Positions 46,139 through 54,619 of a DNA stretch of 64,000 nt are shown here, one piece after another. The stretch's first letter is position 1, and each line of letters starts with the position of its first letter. Below the pieces are notes generated by a model. It was not told the DNA's origin. It did no database searches and was given only the letters and a program-made list of their open reading frames with translations. The DNA comes from Microcoleus sp. bin48.metabat.b7b8b9.023 (GTDB lineage Bacteria > Cyanobacteriota > Cyanobacteriia > Cyanobacteriales > Microcoleaceae): contig NZ_JAAFKG010000001.1 in the NCBI RefSeq assembly GCF_013299185.1, positions 62,001 to 126,000 of the forward strand, in the 5' to 3' direction. Made by a program: the position numbers and the translations under genes.

Positions 46139-46375
46139 GATCCCCCCTAACCCCCCTTCCCAAGGGGGGGACAAGATTCCTCTCAAAGTCTCCCTTCTTA
46201 AGGGGGATTTAGGGGGATCTAGACTATGGTAAAAACTAGATTTATCAAGGTTTTCACACTTAATTTGAGACTACGAAAAGCAGTACCGTTCAAAGTCCCC
46301 CTTCTTAAGGGGGATTTAGGGGGATCTAGACTCGGGGAAAAACGAAAGATACAAAAGATTTCACACTTAAGTTGA
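46139..46375. repeat. Two copies of the CCCCCTTCTTAAGGGGGA repeat
   Basis: 46139-46222 has CCCCCCTTCCCAAGGGGGGG then CCCTTCTTAAGGGGGATTTA with GGGGGATCTAGACTA; 46292-46340 repeats the latter. Each is followed by a weaker shared tail ending TTTCACACTTAA(T/G)TTGA(G/C)ACTAC, so a unit of about 125 bp seems duplicated. It fills most of the arsS-VTT spacer (46012-46426). Confidence 0.8.
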
Positions 46376-46426
46376 CACTACTGTGTCCCTACCCTACAAG
46401 CAATTTAGACTTAGGAGTTTAGGTAA

Positions 46427-47155
46427 ATGAATGATTTGCGATCGCCCGATGAACAAAATCCACCACCATCAAATAAGTGGAAACTGTTTTTAGGGATTGG
46501 TTTAGCTGTGGCTTTGATTGTGGCGGCCAAGTTTTTCAATTTTCAAGGAATTCTGAAAAATGCCCTGGAGTCGATCGCCAATCTCGGCCCTTGGGGCCCC
46601 GCAGCTTTTATTCTAATTTACGTTATAGCAACAGTTTTATTTATCCCCGGTTCCTTGCTGACTCTCGGTTCTGGCGTTTTGTTCGGAGTTGTTGGCGGCA
46701 CGGTTTGCGTTTCCATCGGATCGGTTTTGGGTGCTACTTGCGCTTTTTTAACAGGTAGGTATTTAACTCGCGATTGGGTTTCCAAACAGATAGCAGGTAA
46801 TCTCAAGTTTCAGGCGATCGACTCCGCAGTTGCCTCTGAAGGATGGAAAATTGTACTGCTGACGCGGCTGTCGCCAATTTTTCCGTTTAATTTGCTCAAC
46901 TATGCTTTTGGAGTCACGCAGGTATCTCTCAGAGACTATTTTTTCGCATCTTGGATCGGCATGATTCCCGGAACCGTGATGTATGTTTATATCGGTTCCC
47001 TGGCTGGTAGTTTGGCTGCAATCGGATCGCCAGGGCGATCGCGCACTACTGCTGAGTGGGCTTTGTACGGCATTGGTTTAATAGCAACGATCGCCCTCAC
47101 CGTTTATGCAACCCGCTTGGCCAAAAAAGCTTTGGACGCAAAAATTTCTCCTTGA
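46427..47155 (+). CDS. VTT-domain (TVP38/TMEM64/DedA-like) membrane protein
   Basis: A 242-residue protein with about six hydrophobic segments and the VTT/SNARE-associated signature: FIPGSLLTLGSGVLFG, ATCAFLTGRYLTRDWV, VLLTRLSPIFPFNLLNYAFGVTQVSLRDYF and WIGMIPGTVMYVYIGSLAG (in part). AGGAG at 46413-46417 supports the start. Such proteins are often next to arsS or in metal-resistance loci in cyanobacteria; the transported molecule is unknown. Confidence 0.88.
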   Translation: MNDLRSPDEQNPPPSNKWKLFLGIGLAVALIVAAKFFNFQGILKNALESIANLGPWGPAAFILIYVIATVLFIPGSLLTLGSGVLFGVVGGTVCVSIGSVLGATCAFLTGRYLTRDWVSKQIAGNLKFQAIDSAVASEGWKIVLLTRLSPIFPFNLLNYAFGVTQVSLRDYFFASWIGMIPGTVMYVYIGSLAGSLAAIGSPGRSRTTAEWALYGIGLIATIALTVYATRLAKKALDAKISP

Positions 47156-47292
47156 ATCAATACCGCAAATTTGTCAAATTGTCAACAGGGATTTCACCCT
47201 ACATTATAATACATTGCTAATTTAAAAAACTCCGTATTTTCTCTGTGTTATTTACAAGAATTTTGTTATAAAAACGAGATAGATATTAATGA

Positions 47293-47382
47293 TATAGCAA
47301 TTCTCAAGTGATTCAGGTCACAGATTGGCAATTCGTAAGATCACTGACAAGTACCTCACGAAAATTGACAACCACTATATCT
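47293..47382. repeat. Degenerate TATAGC-ended element, copy f
   Basis: ATATAGCAATTCTCAAGTG at the left and AGTACCTCACGAAAATTGACA with ACCACTATAT at the right reproduce both ends of the family (TATAGC..TTCTCA and the inverse of TATAG.GGTTGTCA..GAGGTACT), with substitutions. The rest of the 47156-47673 spacer shows no gene and no motif I can name. Confidence 0.55.
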
Positions 47383-47673
47383 TAAATCACTAATATCAAG
47401 TAAGCAAAGGGAAAGTCTGAATATCAAGTTGATGCTAAAACCGAATGCTATCGCGCGATCGGAATTTATTTGTGAAGTCAGAAATGTAATGCCATTTCTC
47501 TCAAACAACGTCACTGTAAACTCTGTTCTTCATCCCAAGATTAATCAGTCATTTTCAATTGTTTAATCAAAAATCTACAATAAAAGTGGTATAACCCCTG
47601 ATTGGTATAACCAATCAGGACTCAAACCCTCACTATTTATCTAATATTAATTCTGCCGGATTACGAATAACAA

Positions 47674-50199
47674 ATGCCGTTTGATCTATTAGACTCTCGA
47701 CGAGAACATTTGATGATGCAAAACCCAGCAAATCAAGCCCGAACTGTGTCTGTGCAGCCGCCCCATCAAACAAAAAAGCTGCGCCGCTTGTGGCAAAAAA
47801 TAAGTAATTCTGCTCAATTGCGGTGGCAGCAAGCGCACAGTCTTTGGCAGCACAGACGGCAGCGCCGCCATTTGCTGACACTACTAATACTGGGCAGCAC
47901 GGCTTTAACTATTAGCACCACTGCTTGCATTAGCTATTTCGTAGTGCGCGGACTAATCCTCGACAATTTAAAGGCAATAGCACTATTAAAATTAGAAAAA
48001 GGCAGTGAAGAAATCGATAAGTGGCTCAGCAGTCGCAAAGCAGAAATAGAAACCATTGCTTACTCTCCTACTGTTCGCACTCTCGATTGGAAATTAGTTG
48101 AACCAATTTTGCAAGGAGAAACCTACAGGTTAAAAGAGTATTTCTTATTGTCATTAGTTCAAGCCGATGGATCGGTGCAGAACACTTTAGGCACTAACAC
48201 CAACACCAAAGACCGCCAACACTTTCAAAAGGCAATGAACGGAAAGGTCAACGTTTCCGACCCGCTAATCGGACGCAGCAGCAAGCTTTCAACAATCATC
48301 ATTGCAGCTCCACTTTGGGAATTGCCTCCCACTCCAAACAAAGTAATTGGAGTTCTTGCAGGCAGCATTAAAGTAGACCGAGTAGCCTCTGTAGCTAACA
48401 GCTTGCAGTACGGTTCTGACAGCTATGCTTTTGTGCTTAATTCAGCAGGAGTGCCAATTATTCATCCCAACAATAAATTAATCGGAACTATCGACCTGCC
48501 AGCCCCAACTTTTTTAAAATCACAAGACCCAGGATTAGCGGCAATTGCGCGCAATATGACCAGCCATCAGACGAATATCGAACTCGTAAAAATAGATGAC
48601 AAATGGGTGTATGTAGCCTATGCTTCCCTCAGCGAAGTTAACTGGTCAATGGCTCTAGTAATTCCCCGCGAAAATATTGAATCCCAACTCCAAGCATTAA
48701 ATTTGCTGACATCCGTCGTCGGCGGACTGCTCGTCCCGGCAATGCTAGCAGCAATTTGGCTAATTTACTCCTCCGAAAACAATCGCGTTCAAGCGGAGCG
48801 AGAAGCCATGCTAAACCGCATTGCCGGACGCATTCAAGATTCCCTAGAACTAGACATAATTGTGCAAAGTACAGTGGAAGAAATAGTTAATTTATTGCAC
48901 CTAGAACGGGCGGCTTTTGGTTGGCACGAACCGCAAAATAAAACCTTACAAATTCTGTGGGAATCATGCGAATTTGAGTGTCCCAAAGAAGCGATCGAGT
49001 TCGATCCTTACTTTTCGGAAAATTCGTCAGTCCGCAGCGATAAATGCGAGCCAATTCTTCTGTCTAGCGACACTGGGTTCCAGAGTGCAAGTCAACCGAT
49101 CGAACTTAAAGCTAATAGCTATTTAGCCGTCCATGTCCAGACTCACAACGAGCGGCAGGGTTATTTAATTTGCAGTCATGCTACCCATTGGTTTTGGAGC
49201 GGGGAGGAAATCCAATTGTTAAAAGCTGTGGCAGACCAACTGGCAATCGCCATCAATCAATCTCACCTTTACAGTCAAACCCAAGACCAAGTAAAACTGC
49301 TCAATAGTGCCTTAGATGAACTCAAAAAAACACAAACTCATTTAGTGCAGAGCGAGAAAATGTCATCCCTGGGTCAAATGGTGGCCGGGATAGCTCACGA
49401 AATCAACAACCCGGTTAACTTCATTTCGGCTAATTTGCCTCACACCACCAAATATACTAAAGATTTGTTAGATTTGGTGAGTTTGTACAAACAAACATTC
49501 CCAGAAGTGACTCCGGAAATCGAAGAGTTTGCCGAAGCAATCGAGTTAGATTTTATTGAGGAAGATTTGCCGCATATGTTGAATTCTATGAAAATAGGAA
49601 CCGAACGCATTCGCACCATAGTTCTTTCTTTGCGAAACTTTTCTCGCCTCGATGAATCTGACAAAAAACTGGCGGACATTCACGAAGGTATCGAAAATAC
49701 CTTGCTGCTGCTCTCCAACCGGATCAAGAATGGGATTTATATAGTCAAGAGATACGGAAAAGTGCCTTCAGTCGAGTGCTATCCGTCTCAGCTAAATCAG
49801 GTGTTTATGAACTTGCTGAGCAATGCGATGGATGCTTTGAACGAGATCGAGCGCCTGGATAAAATCATTACTATTTCCACGGGAGTAGTTCGACAAAATG
49901 GCGGTAAATTTCTGAAGGTGACGATTGCCGACAACGGCCCTGGCATTCCCGAAAGCATTCAAGACCAAATTTTTAACCCATTTTTTACTACAAAACCAGT
50001 CGGGCAAGGCACTGGTTTGGGATTGGCAATTAGCTACAAAATTGTAGTGGACGGACATGGCGGCAGTATCAAGATTGCTCAGCCTAAGGGCGGGGGGACG
50101 GAGTTTTTGATAAAAATTCCGATCGCGGAGGGGTATCAAGAGGCAAGCAGGAAGAGGGAAGGAACGCCACGGATGACTGCAACGCAGTTCAACAGTTGA
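47674..50199 (+). CDS. Membrane sensor histidine kinase: Cache, GAF, HisKA, HATPase
   Basis: An 841-residue kinase (start may instead be the Met pair at 47713/47716). After a basic N-terminus, TM1 lies at about residues 67-91; a periplasmic double-Cache sensor (about 92-345; DRQHFQKAMNGKVNVSDPLIG) and TM2 (about 348-366, LTSVVGGLLVPAMLAAIWL) follow. A GAF domain (about 385-545), HisKA with AHEINNPVNF (His near 575) and HATPase (NLLSNAMDAL, DNGPGIPE, GTGLGLAIS) complete it. No adjacent response regulator. Cache ligands are usually small organic molecules; not deducible here. Confidence 0.92.
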   Translation: MPFDLLDSRREHLMMQNPANQARTVSVQPPHQTKKLRRLWQKISNSAQLRWQQAHSLWQHRRQRRHLLTLLILGSTALTISTTACISYFVVRGLILDNLKAIALLKLEKGSEEIDKWLSSRKAEIETIAYSPTVRTLDWKLVEPILQGETYRLKEYFLLSLVQADGSVQNTLGTNTNTKDRQHFQKAMNGKVNVSDPLIGRSSKLSTIIIAAPLWELPPTPNKVIGVLAGSIKVDRVASVANSLQYGSDSYAFVLNSAGVPIIHPNNKLIGTIDLPAPTFLKSQDPGLAAIARNMTSHQTNIELVKIDDKWVYVAYASLSEVNWSMALVIPRENIESQLQALNLLTSVVGGLLVPAMLAAIWLIYSSENNRVQAEREAMLNRIAGRIQDSLELDIIVQSTVEEIVNLLHLERAAFGWHEPQNKTLQILWESCEFECPKEAIEFDPYFSENSSVRSDKCEPILLSSDTGFQSASQPIELKANSYLAVHVQTHNERQGYLICSHATHWFWSGEEIQLLKAVADQLAIAINQSHLYSQTQDQVKLLNSALDELKKTQTHLVQSEKMSSLGQMVAGIAHEINNPVNFISANLPHTTKYTKDLLDLVSLYKQTFPEVTPEIEEFAEAIELDFIEEDLPHMLNSMKIGTERIRTIVLSLRNFSRLDESDKKLADIHEGIENTLLLLSNRIKNGIYIVKRYGKVPSVECYPSQLNQVFMNLLSNAMDALNEIERLDKIITISTGVVRQNGGKFLKVTIADNGPGIPESIQDQIFNPFFTTKPVGQGTGLGLAISYKIVVDGHGGSIKIAQPKGGGTEFLIKIPIAEGYQEASRKREGTPRMTATQFNS

Positions 50200-50330
50200 C
50201 AGTTGACAGTTGACAGTTGACAGTTTAAGAGCGACCTCTACCTACAAGGAAGAGGATTGGAATAATGAATAGTCTGATTTTAATTTCTACGCCCAAGGGA
50301 GAGGCTTTCAACCAATTCTTTCTGGCAAAG
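50192..50330. repeat. TTGACAG heptamers plus 88-bp repeat copy h3
   Basis: Five TTGACAG heptamers (50192-50226) overlapping the end of the kinase gene, then copy h3 (50244-50330: GGAAGAGGATTGGAATAATG, AATAGTCTGATTTTAATTTC, GGCTTTCAACCAATTCTTTC). The last kinase codons (FNS) are encoded by the first heptamer side. Confidence 0.78.
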
Positions 50331-50398
50331 TAAATTTAGTGAATGCTAAGTTGGCTGGCTTTGGCTAAAATTAAAATAGTTGTTGTGCAAGGAGTTTT

Positions 50399-51295
50399 AT
50401 GGCTGTTGGCAAGGATACAATTTTTGAACGCTTTTTGTCGCCTCTGATACGACTGGCGATCGACGAACAAGCACTGAAACGACTCTACGAAGGTATCGAC
50501 TGGGAAGCAGCGGGCGATCGCCACCGACAACCTAACCTAGTTTATCCCGAATATTACAGCCAAAACTTTCACGGCATCGAAGGCGGCTACCTCAACCCCA
50601 GTGCAGCGGTTTCCTACGATCCAATTACGCAATACGTTTTGCTTCCCCACGAAACAGTCGTCAGACAAGGCTTAATAGACGGTGTGCGGGTGAAGCCGCG
50701 CCGAATCATCGATTTGGGATGCGGCACTGGCTCAACCACGCTGATGCTCAAACAAGCCTTTCCCGAAGCGGAAGTTGTCGGCCTGGATTTGTCACCATAT
50801 ATGCTGGTAGTCGCCGAAATGAAATCGCAAAAAGCCGGCTTAAATATTGAGTGGTTGCACGGAAATGCCGAAAGCGTGGCTTTTGCTGACGCCAGCTTTG
50901 ATTTAGTTGCAGCTTCCTTGCTGTTTCACGAGACGCCACCTGCGGTATCGCGGGCAATTTTACGAGAAAGTTTCCGATTGCTGAAGGTTGGGGGACAAGT
51001 GGCAATTTTGGACGGAAACCAAAAAACTTTGCGGCAGACAGAGTGGCTGACTGATATCTTTGAAGAGCCTTATATTAAGTCTTATGCAACTGGTAGTATT
51101 GATGCTTGGGCGGGGGCTGCTGGATTCGCGGCGGTGCAAACTCAGGATTACTGGTGGGTGCATCAGGTAACGCAGGGTGTGAAACCTCTTCCTGGGGAAG
51201 ATTTGGAACCGGTGCGGGCGGCGAAGGTTTGGAATCCGATCGATTTGGTTCCTGATTTGGATGGTGATTTACCGGGAATTCCAGCACCAGCTTGA
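50399..51295 (+). CDS. Class I SAM-dependent methyltransferase
   Basis: A 298-residue protein with a 95-residue N-terminal extension (VYPEYYSQNFHGIEGGYLNPSAAVSYD) and a Rossmann methyltransferase domain: motif I IIDLGCGTGSTT, acidic VVGLDLSPYM, GNAESVAFADASFDLV and a late RLLKVGGQVAILDG. It does not have the conserved cysteines of ArsM arsenite methyltransferase, so it should not be counted as the missing arsM. Substrate unknown; similar proteins occur in many cyanobacteria. The last 35 residues are Pro/Asp-rich. Confidence 0.85.
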   Translation: MAVGKDTIFERFLSPLIRLAIDEQALKRLYEGIDWEAAGDRHRQPNLVYPEYYSQNFHGIEGGYLNPSAAVSYDPITQYVLLPHETVVRQGLIDGVRVKPRRIIDLGCGTGSTTLMLKQAFPEAEVVGLDLSPYMLVVAEMKSQKAGLNIEWLHGNAESVAFADASFDLVAASLLFHETPPAVSRAILRESFRLLKVGGQVAILDGNQKTLRQTEWLTDIFEEPYIKSYATGSIDAWAGAAGFAAVQTQDYWWVHQVTQGVKPLPGEDLEPVRAAKVWNPIDLVPDLDGDLPGIPAPA

Positions 51296-51300
51296 TGTAT

Positions 51301-51545
51301 TAACAGTTGACAGTTGACAGTTGACAGTTGGCAGTTGACAGCGTTAATCAGTTGACAGTTGACAGTTGACAGTTGACAGTTGACGGTTGACAGTTGACAG
51401 TTGATAGTTGGTGTTCCGATTACCAATAACCAATAACCAATAACCAATAACCAATAACCAATAACCAATAACCAAGAATCAATAACCAAGAATCAATAAC
51501 CAATAACCAATAACCAATAACCAATAACTAATAACTAATGACTAA
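51301..51545. repeat. TTGACAG then CCAATAA heptamer arrays
   Basis: TTGACAG heptamers at 51301-51413 are followed without a gap by about fifteen ATAACCA/CCAATAA heptamers (51419-51540) that run into the start codon of the next gene through ACTAATGACTAATG. Confidence 0.9.
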
Positions 51546-52264
51546 TGACTCTAAAAGCAGTTTTATTTGATTTTAATGGCGTTATTATTAATGACGAGTC
51601 GATTCACGAGAAAATAATCGATCGACTAATGCTCGACGAAAATCTCCAACTCAAACGTGGGGAGTTTCGGGAAGTGTGCTTGGGAAAGAGCGATCGCACT
51701 TGTATTACCGAACTGCTGAAGCGCCGGGGACGATATCTGACAGAAACATACCTCGATCGCTTGCTACTTCGCAAGGCCCAAGCTTATCAGGAAGCAATCA
51801 ATAGTTTGGAAAAATTGCCCATTTATTCAGATGTGGCAGAATTTATTGACAAAATTCGGGTTTCCGGACTAAAAATGGCGGTAGTTAGCGCGGCAATGCG
51901 ATCGGATATAGAATTAGTGTTAGATCGATCGGGTTTGGCTGCAAACTTTGAATTAATTGTCGCAGGCGACGACTCGATCGCGAGCAAACCAGCACCCGAC
52001 GGTTATCTGTTGGCGGTGGAACTTCTCAACCAGAAATATCCCGGATTTAACTTGCAAGCGATCGAGTGTTTGGCATTAGAAGATACTTTTGCAGGGATAG
52101 AAGCGGCAAAAAAAGCGGGGATTCAGGTAGCGGGAGTGACTCACACTTACCCGTTTCACATGATCCAACGCCAAGCTAATTGGACGGTGGACTATTTTGC
52201 GGATTTAGAATTGGACAGAATAGCCCAACTTTGCTCGATCGCCCCCACTCCACCAACAGCATAA
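51545..52264 (+). CDS. HAD-superfamily hydrolase, beta-phosphoglucomutase-like, DxN variant
   Basis: A 239-residue HAD hydrolase of subfamily I with a helical cap. Motif I reads FDFNGVIINDE, so the second motif-I aspartate (usual DxD) is Asn; motif II is AVVSAAM, motif III the Lys of SKPAPDGYLLA, motif IV ALEDTFAGIEAAKKAG. The DxN change would weaken the general acid/base and may indicate altered chemistry or a narrow clade variant. The start abuts the heptamer array; there is no Shine-Dalgarno. Confidence 0.85.
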   Translation: MTLKAVLFDFNGVIINDESIHEKIIDRLMLDENLQLKRGEFREVCLGKSDRTCITELLKRRGRYLTETYLDRLLLRKAQAYQEAINSLEKLPIYSDVAEFIDKIRVSGLKMAVVSAAMRSDIELVLDRSGLAANFELIVAGDDSIASKPAPDGYLLAVELLNQKYPGFNLQAIECLALEDTFAGIEAAKKAGIQVAGVTHTYPFHMIQRQANWTVDYFADLELDRIAQLCSIAPTPPTA

Positions 52265-52393
52265 AACACTTGACGTTTTTAGCAGTTACGTGCTAACGTA
52301 GTTGACTGTCTGCCAAAGTCAATACAAATGCGACCTGTAAGGCTTTGAGATTCGGCAATCGGGCATTTAAAATGCTAAATTAAAAGTCAATCA

Positions 52394-52466
52394 GGGGAAT
52401 TAGCTCAGTTGGTAGAGCGCTGCGATCGCACCGCAGAGGCCAGCGGTTCGAGTCCGCTATTCTCCA
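52394..52466 (+). tRNA. tRNA-Ala, anticodon CGC
   Basis: A complete 73-nt cloverleaf without encoded CCA. The acceptor GGGGAAT pairs with ATTCTCC, including a G3-U70 wobble, the alanyl-tRNA synthetase identity element. D arm GCTCAGTTGGTAGAGC, anticodon stem CTGCG/CGCAG with loop ATCGCAC (U33, CGC, A37), and T arm AGCGG-TTCGAGT-CCGCT. The HIP1 octamer GCGATCGC spans the anticodon stem and loop. Confidence 0.93.
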
Positions 52467-52492
52467 TATATCAGTGGAATGTTGACCAAAGA

Positions 52493-52523
52493 AGACGATT
52501 CATTACTCGAATCCTCTTTCTTG
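52493..52523 (-). repeat. Truncated 88-bp interspersed repeat, copy h4
   Basis: Inverse of CAAGAAAGAGGATTCGAGTA plus ATGAATCGTC, matching the left third of copy h1. It follows the tRNA by 26 bp; the right part is missing. Confidence 0.6.
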
Positions 52524-52787
52524 TGTCTAGGTAGATGTCGCTGTTGGCTGTCAACCGCTCTGGCTGTTGCTATATTTGTAGAAAGCGCGATGTGCATCTG
52601 CTTTGATATTTGGCTATGAGTTTGCCATTACCCGATTGCTGCCACGTCTCATAACATCAATAACGTCTTTGTCTACAAAAACCACCGGGTTTCCAACTTT
52701 AGACAGATTGCTGAAAAGACGTATATACGTTAGTAAACCTCATTTTTAGCGCAGTTATACCAATTTAATGGGTCGTTGCATATATCT

Positions 52788-52872
52788 CGATCCCCCTCGC
52801 ATCCCCCTTAAGAAGGGGGACTTTGAGAAGAATCTTGTCCCCCCCTTATTAAGGGGGGTTAGGGGGGATCAG
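52788..52872. repeat. CCCCCTTAAGAAGGGGGA repeat pair upstream of urtA
   Basis: GATCCCCCTCGCATCCCCCT, TTAAGAAGGGGGACTTTGAG and CCCCCCTTATTAAGGGGGGT with TAGGGGGGATC. It can form two hairpins and belongs to the class inserted in leuS. It lies about 80 bp upstream of the NtcA box. Confidence 0.8.
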
Positions 52873-52952
52873 ATTCTATGCAGCCTCATAAAAAATTGGT
52901 ATTACTATCAATCCACACAAAATCAAGATTTTGTCAATCAATAATAAGTTTT

Positions 52953-52994
52953 GTATCTAAAAGTACAACAGTCTTCTAAAGCGAGTCTTAATAT
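52953..52994 (+). promoter_or_regulatory. NtcA-activated promoter of urtA
   Basis: GTA-TCTAAAAG-TAC (52953-52966) is a perfect GTA-N8-TAC NtcA site. TAATAT (52989-52994) is a -10 box exactly 22 bases further on, the canonical class II NtcA spacing. urtA starts 64 bp downstream of the -10. This predicts induction under nitrogen limitation. Confidence 0.9.
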
Positions 52995-53057
52995 CAAGTC
53001 GCTATGTGTTATTATTCTCAATCATCTGACAGAGCTATTCAGGAGTAACTAGAAAAA

Positions 53058-54386
53058 ATGACAAAGCGATTCGATCGGCGGAAATTTCTCTTATACAGTT
53101 CTGCTACCCTCACATCAAGTTTATTTCTAAAAGCTTGTAGAACTCCCACTCCAACCGCAACCCCAGCCGCTTCTCCCACAGCAGCAGGAACTACACCAGC
53201 AACACCAGCAGCCAGCAGTGGGAACACGATCAAAGTAGGAATTTTGCATTCCTTGAGCGGCACAATGTCAATCAGCGAAAAAAGCGTTGTGGAGGCCGAA
53301 CAATTAGCAATAGAAGAAATCAATAAAGCTGGCGGCGTCCTCGGAAAACAAATCCAAGCAATAGTAGAAGACGGCAACTCAGACTGGCCGACTTTTGCCG
53401 AAAAAGCTAAAAAATTGATCGATCAAGACAAAGTTGTCACCGTCTTTGGCTGCTGGACATCCGCCAGCCGCAAAGCAGTGTTACCAGTATTTGAAGAAAA
53501 AAATCATATGCTCTGGTATCCCGTACAATACGAGGGTCAAGAGTGTTCCAAGAATATTTTTTATACCGGGGCTGCGCCGAACCAGCAAATCGAACCAGCA
53601 GTTGACTGGCTGCTAGAAAATAAAGGCAAAAAATTCTTCTTAGTCGGGTCGGACTACGTTTTTCCCCGCACAGCAAACACTATTATCAAAGCACAGCTAG
53701 CAGCCAAAGGTGGCGAATTAGTTGGCGAAGATTACATACCTTTGGGCGGTACAGAAGTCACGCCAATTATTACTAAAATCAAGGCAGCTTTGCCCGAGGG
53801 TGGAGTCATTTTCAATTCCCTCAACGGCGACAGCAACGTCGCATTCTTCAAACAGTTGCAGGGCGCAGGTTTGGGCCCGGACAAATATCCGTCAATGTCA
53901 GTCAGTATAGCAGAAGAAGAAGTAAAGGCGATCGGCGTAGAATATCTCAAAGGCCATTACGCCGCCTGGAATTACTTCATGACTGTGGAATCTCCGGCAA
54001 ATAAAAAATTTGTGGAAGCTTTCAAGGCAAAATACGGCAAAGACAGAGTGACTAACGACCCGATGGAAGCAGCTTACATCATGGTTTACCTGTGGAAGCA
54101 AGCCGTCGAAAAAGCAGGAACACCAGACGATTTGGAAAAAGTGCGGGCAGCAGCTTTGGGTCAAACTTTTGACGCCCCGGGTGGCAAAGTAACCCTGGAA
54201 GTTAACCATCACCTTTCTAAATTTGTGCGGTTGGGCGAAGTGAGAGAAGATGGTTTGTTTAACATCACTTTTGCTACGCCAGAAGCCGTGAAGCCGATTC
54301 CTTGGAATCAGTTTGTCGCTGAAACCAAAGGTTTTTCCTGCGATTGGTCTGACCCCGCAAAAGGTGGCAAATTCAAGACACCATAA
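53058..54386 (+). CDS. urtA: Urea ABC transporter substrate-binding protein
   Basis: The periplasmic urea receptor of the UrtABCDE transporter. The 442-residue protein has a twin-arginine-like N-terminus ([13 protein letters not shown]) with a lipobox-like FLKAC, a Pro/Thr/Ala-rich linker (about 28-58), and a type I periplasmic-binding fold: [36 protein letters not shown] (in part), [20 protein letters not shown] and [18 protein letters not shown] are typical of UrtA. AGGAG at 53041-53045. The rest of the operon is displaced by an insertion. Confidence 0.96.
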   Translation: MTKRFDRRKFLLYSSATLTSSLFLKACRTPTPTATPAASPTAAGTTPATPAASSGNTIKVGILHSLSGTMSISEKSVVEAEQLAIEEINKAGGVLGKQIQAIVEDGNSDWPTFAEKAKKLIDQDKVVTVFGCWTSASRKAVLPVFEEKNHMLWYPVQYEGQECSKNIFYTGAAPNQQIEPAVDWLLENKGKKFFLVGSDYVFPRTANTIIKAQLAAKGGELVGEDYIPLGGTEVTPIITKIKAALPEGGVIFNSLNGDSNVAFFKQLQGAGLGPDKYPSMSVSIAEEEVKAIGVEYLKGHYAAWNYFMTVESPANKKFVEAFKAKYGKDRVTNDPMEAAYIMVYLWKQAVEKAGTPDDLEKVRAAALGQTFDAPGGKVTLEVNHHLSKFVRLGEVREDGLFNITFATPEAVKPIPWNQFVAETKGFSCDWSDPAKGGKFKTP

Positions 54387-54432
54387 GTAGCCAAGACCAA
54401 TTTTATTAATTAATGTTGGCAACAGATCTTCG

Positions 54433-54525
54433 ATCGCCCCTAACCTCCCATCAGGGAGGGGGGGGGACAAGATCTTTGTTTCAAAGTCTCCCTCCCGCAG
54501 GCAATCTAGGGCGATCGAGACTTCG
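54433..54525. repeat. CCCCTCCC/GGGAGGGG repeat downstream of urtA
   Basis: GATCGCCCCTAACCTCCCAT, GGGAGGGGGGGGACAAGATC and AAAGTCTCCCTCCCGCAGG with AGGGCGATCGAGAC. A diverged member of the C/G-rich class at 46139 and 52788, in inverted arrangement around ACAAGAT. Confidence 0.7.
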
Positions 54526-54560
54526 CCAGCAGCGCTATTATACGGGTTTTAGCTGGCACA

Positions 54561-54608
54561 GCATTCATCCCCATTATACTTGTACTCAGGTTAGTGTGGG
54601 ATGAATGC
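54561..54608 (+). mobile_element. Right-end remnant of a further tnpB element
   Basis: A perfect 11-bp hairpin GCATTCATCCC ... GGGATGAATGC encloses a stretch encoding PHYTCTQVSVG and a stop. This matches the C-terminus and right end of the 38054-39398 element (PHCTCTQVSAG; TGTACTCAGGTTAGTGTGGG against TGTACTCAGGTCAGTGCTGGG). The rest of that tnpB is gone, so an earlier element was here. Confidence 0.75.
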
Positions 54609-54619
54609 GAGGCAATGAG

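Noticed and set aside
50399..51295. Methyltransferase considered as the missing ArsM of the arsenic island
   Set aside because: The conserved arsenic-binding cysteines of ArsM are not present and it is 4 kb beyond arsS behind a histidine kinase gene.
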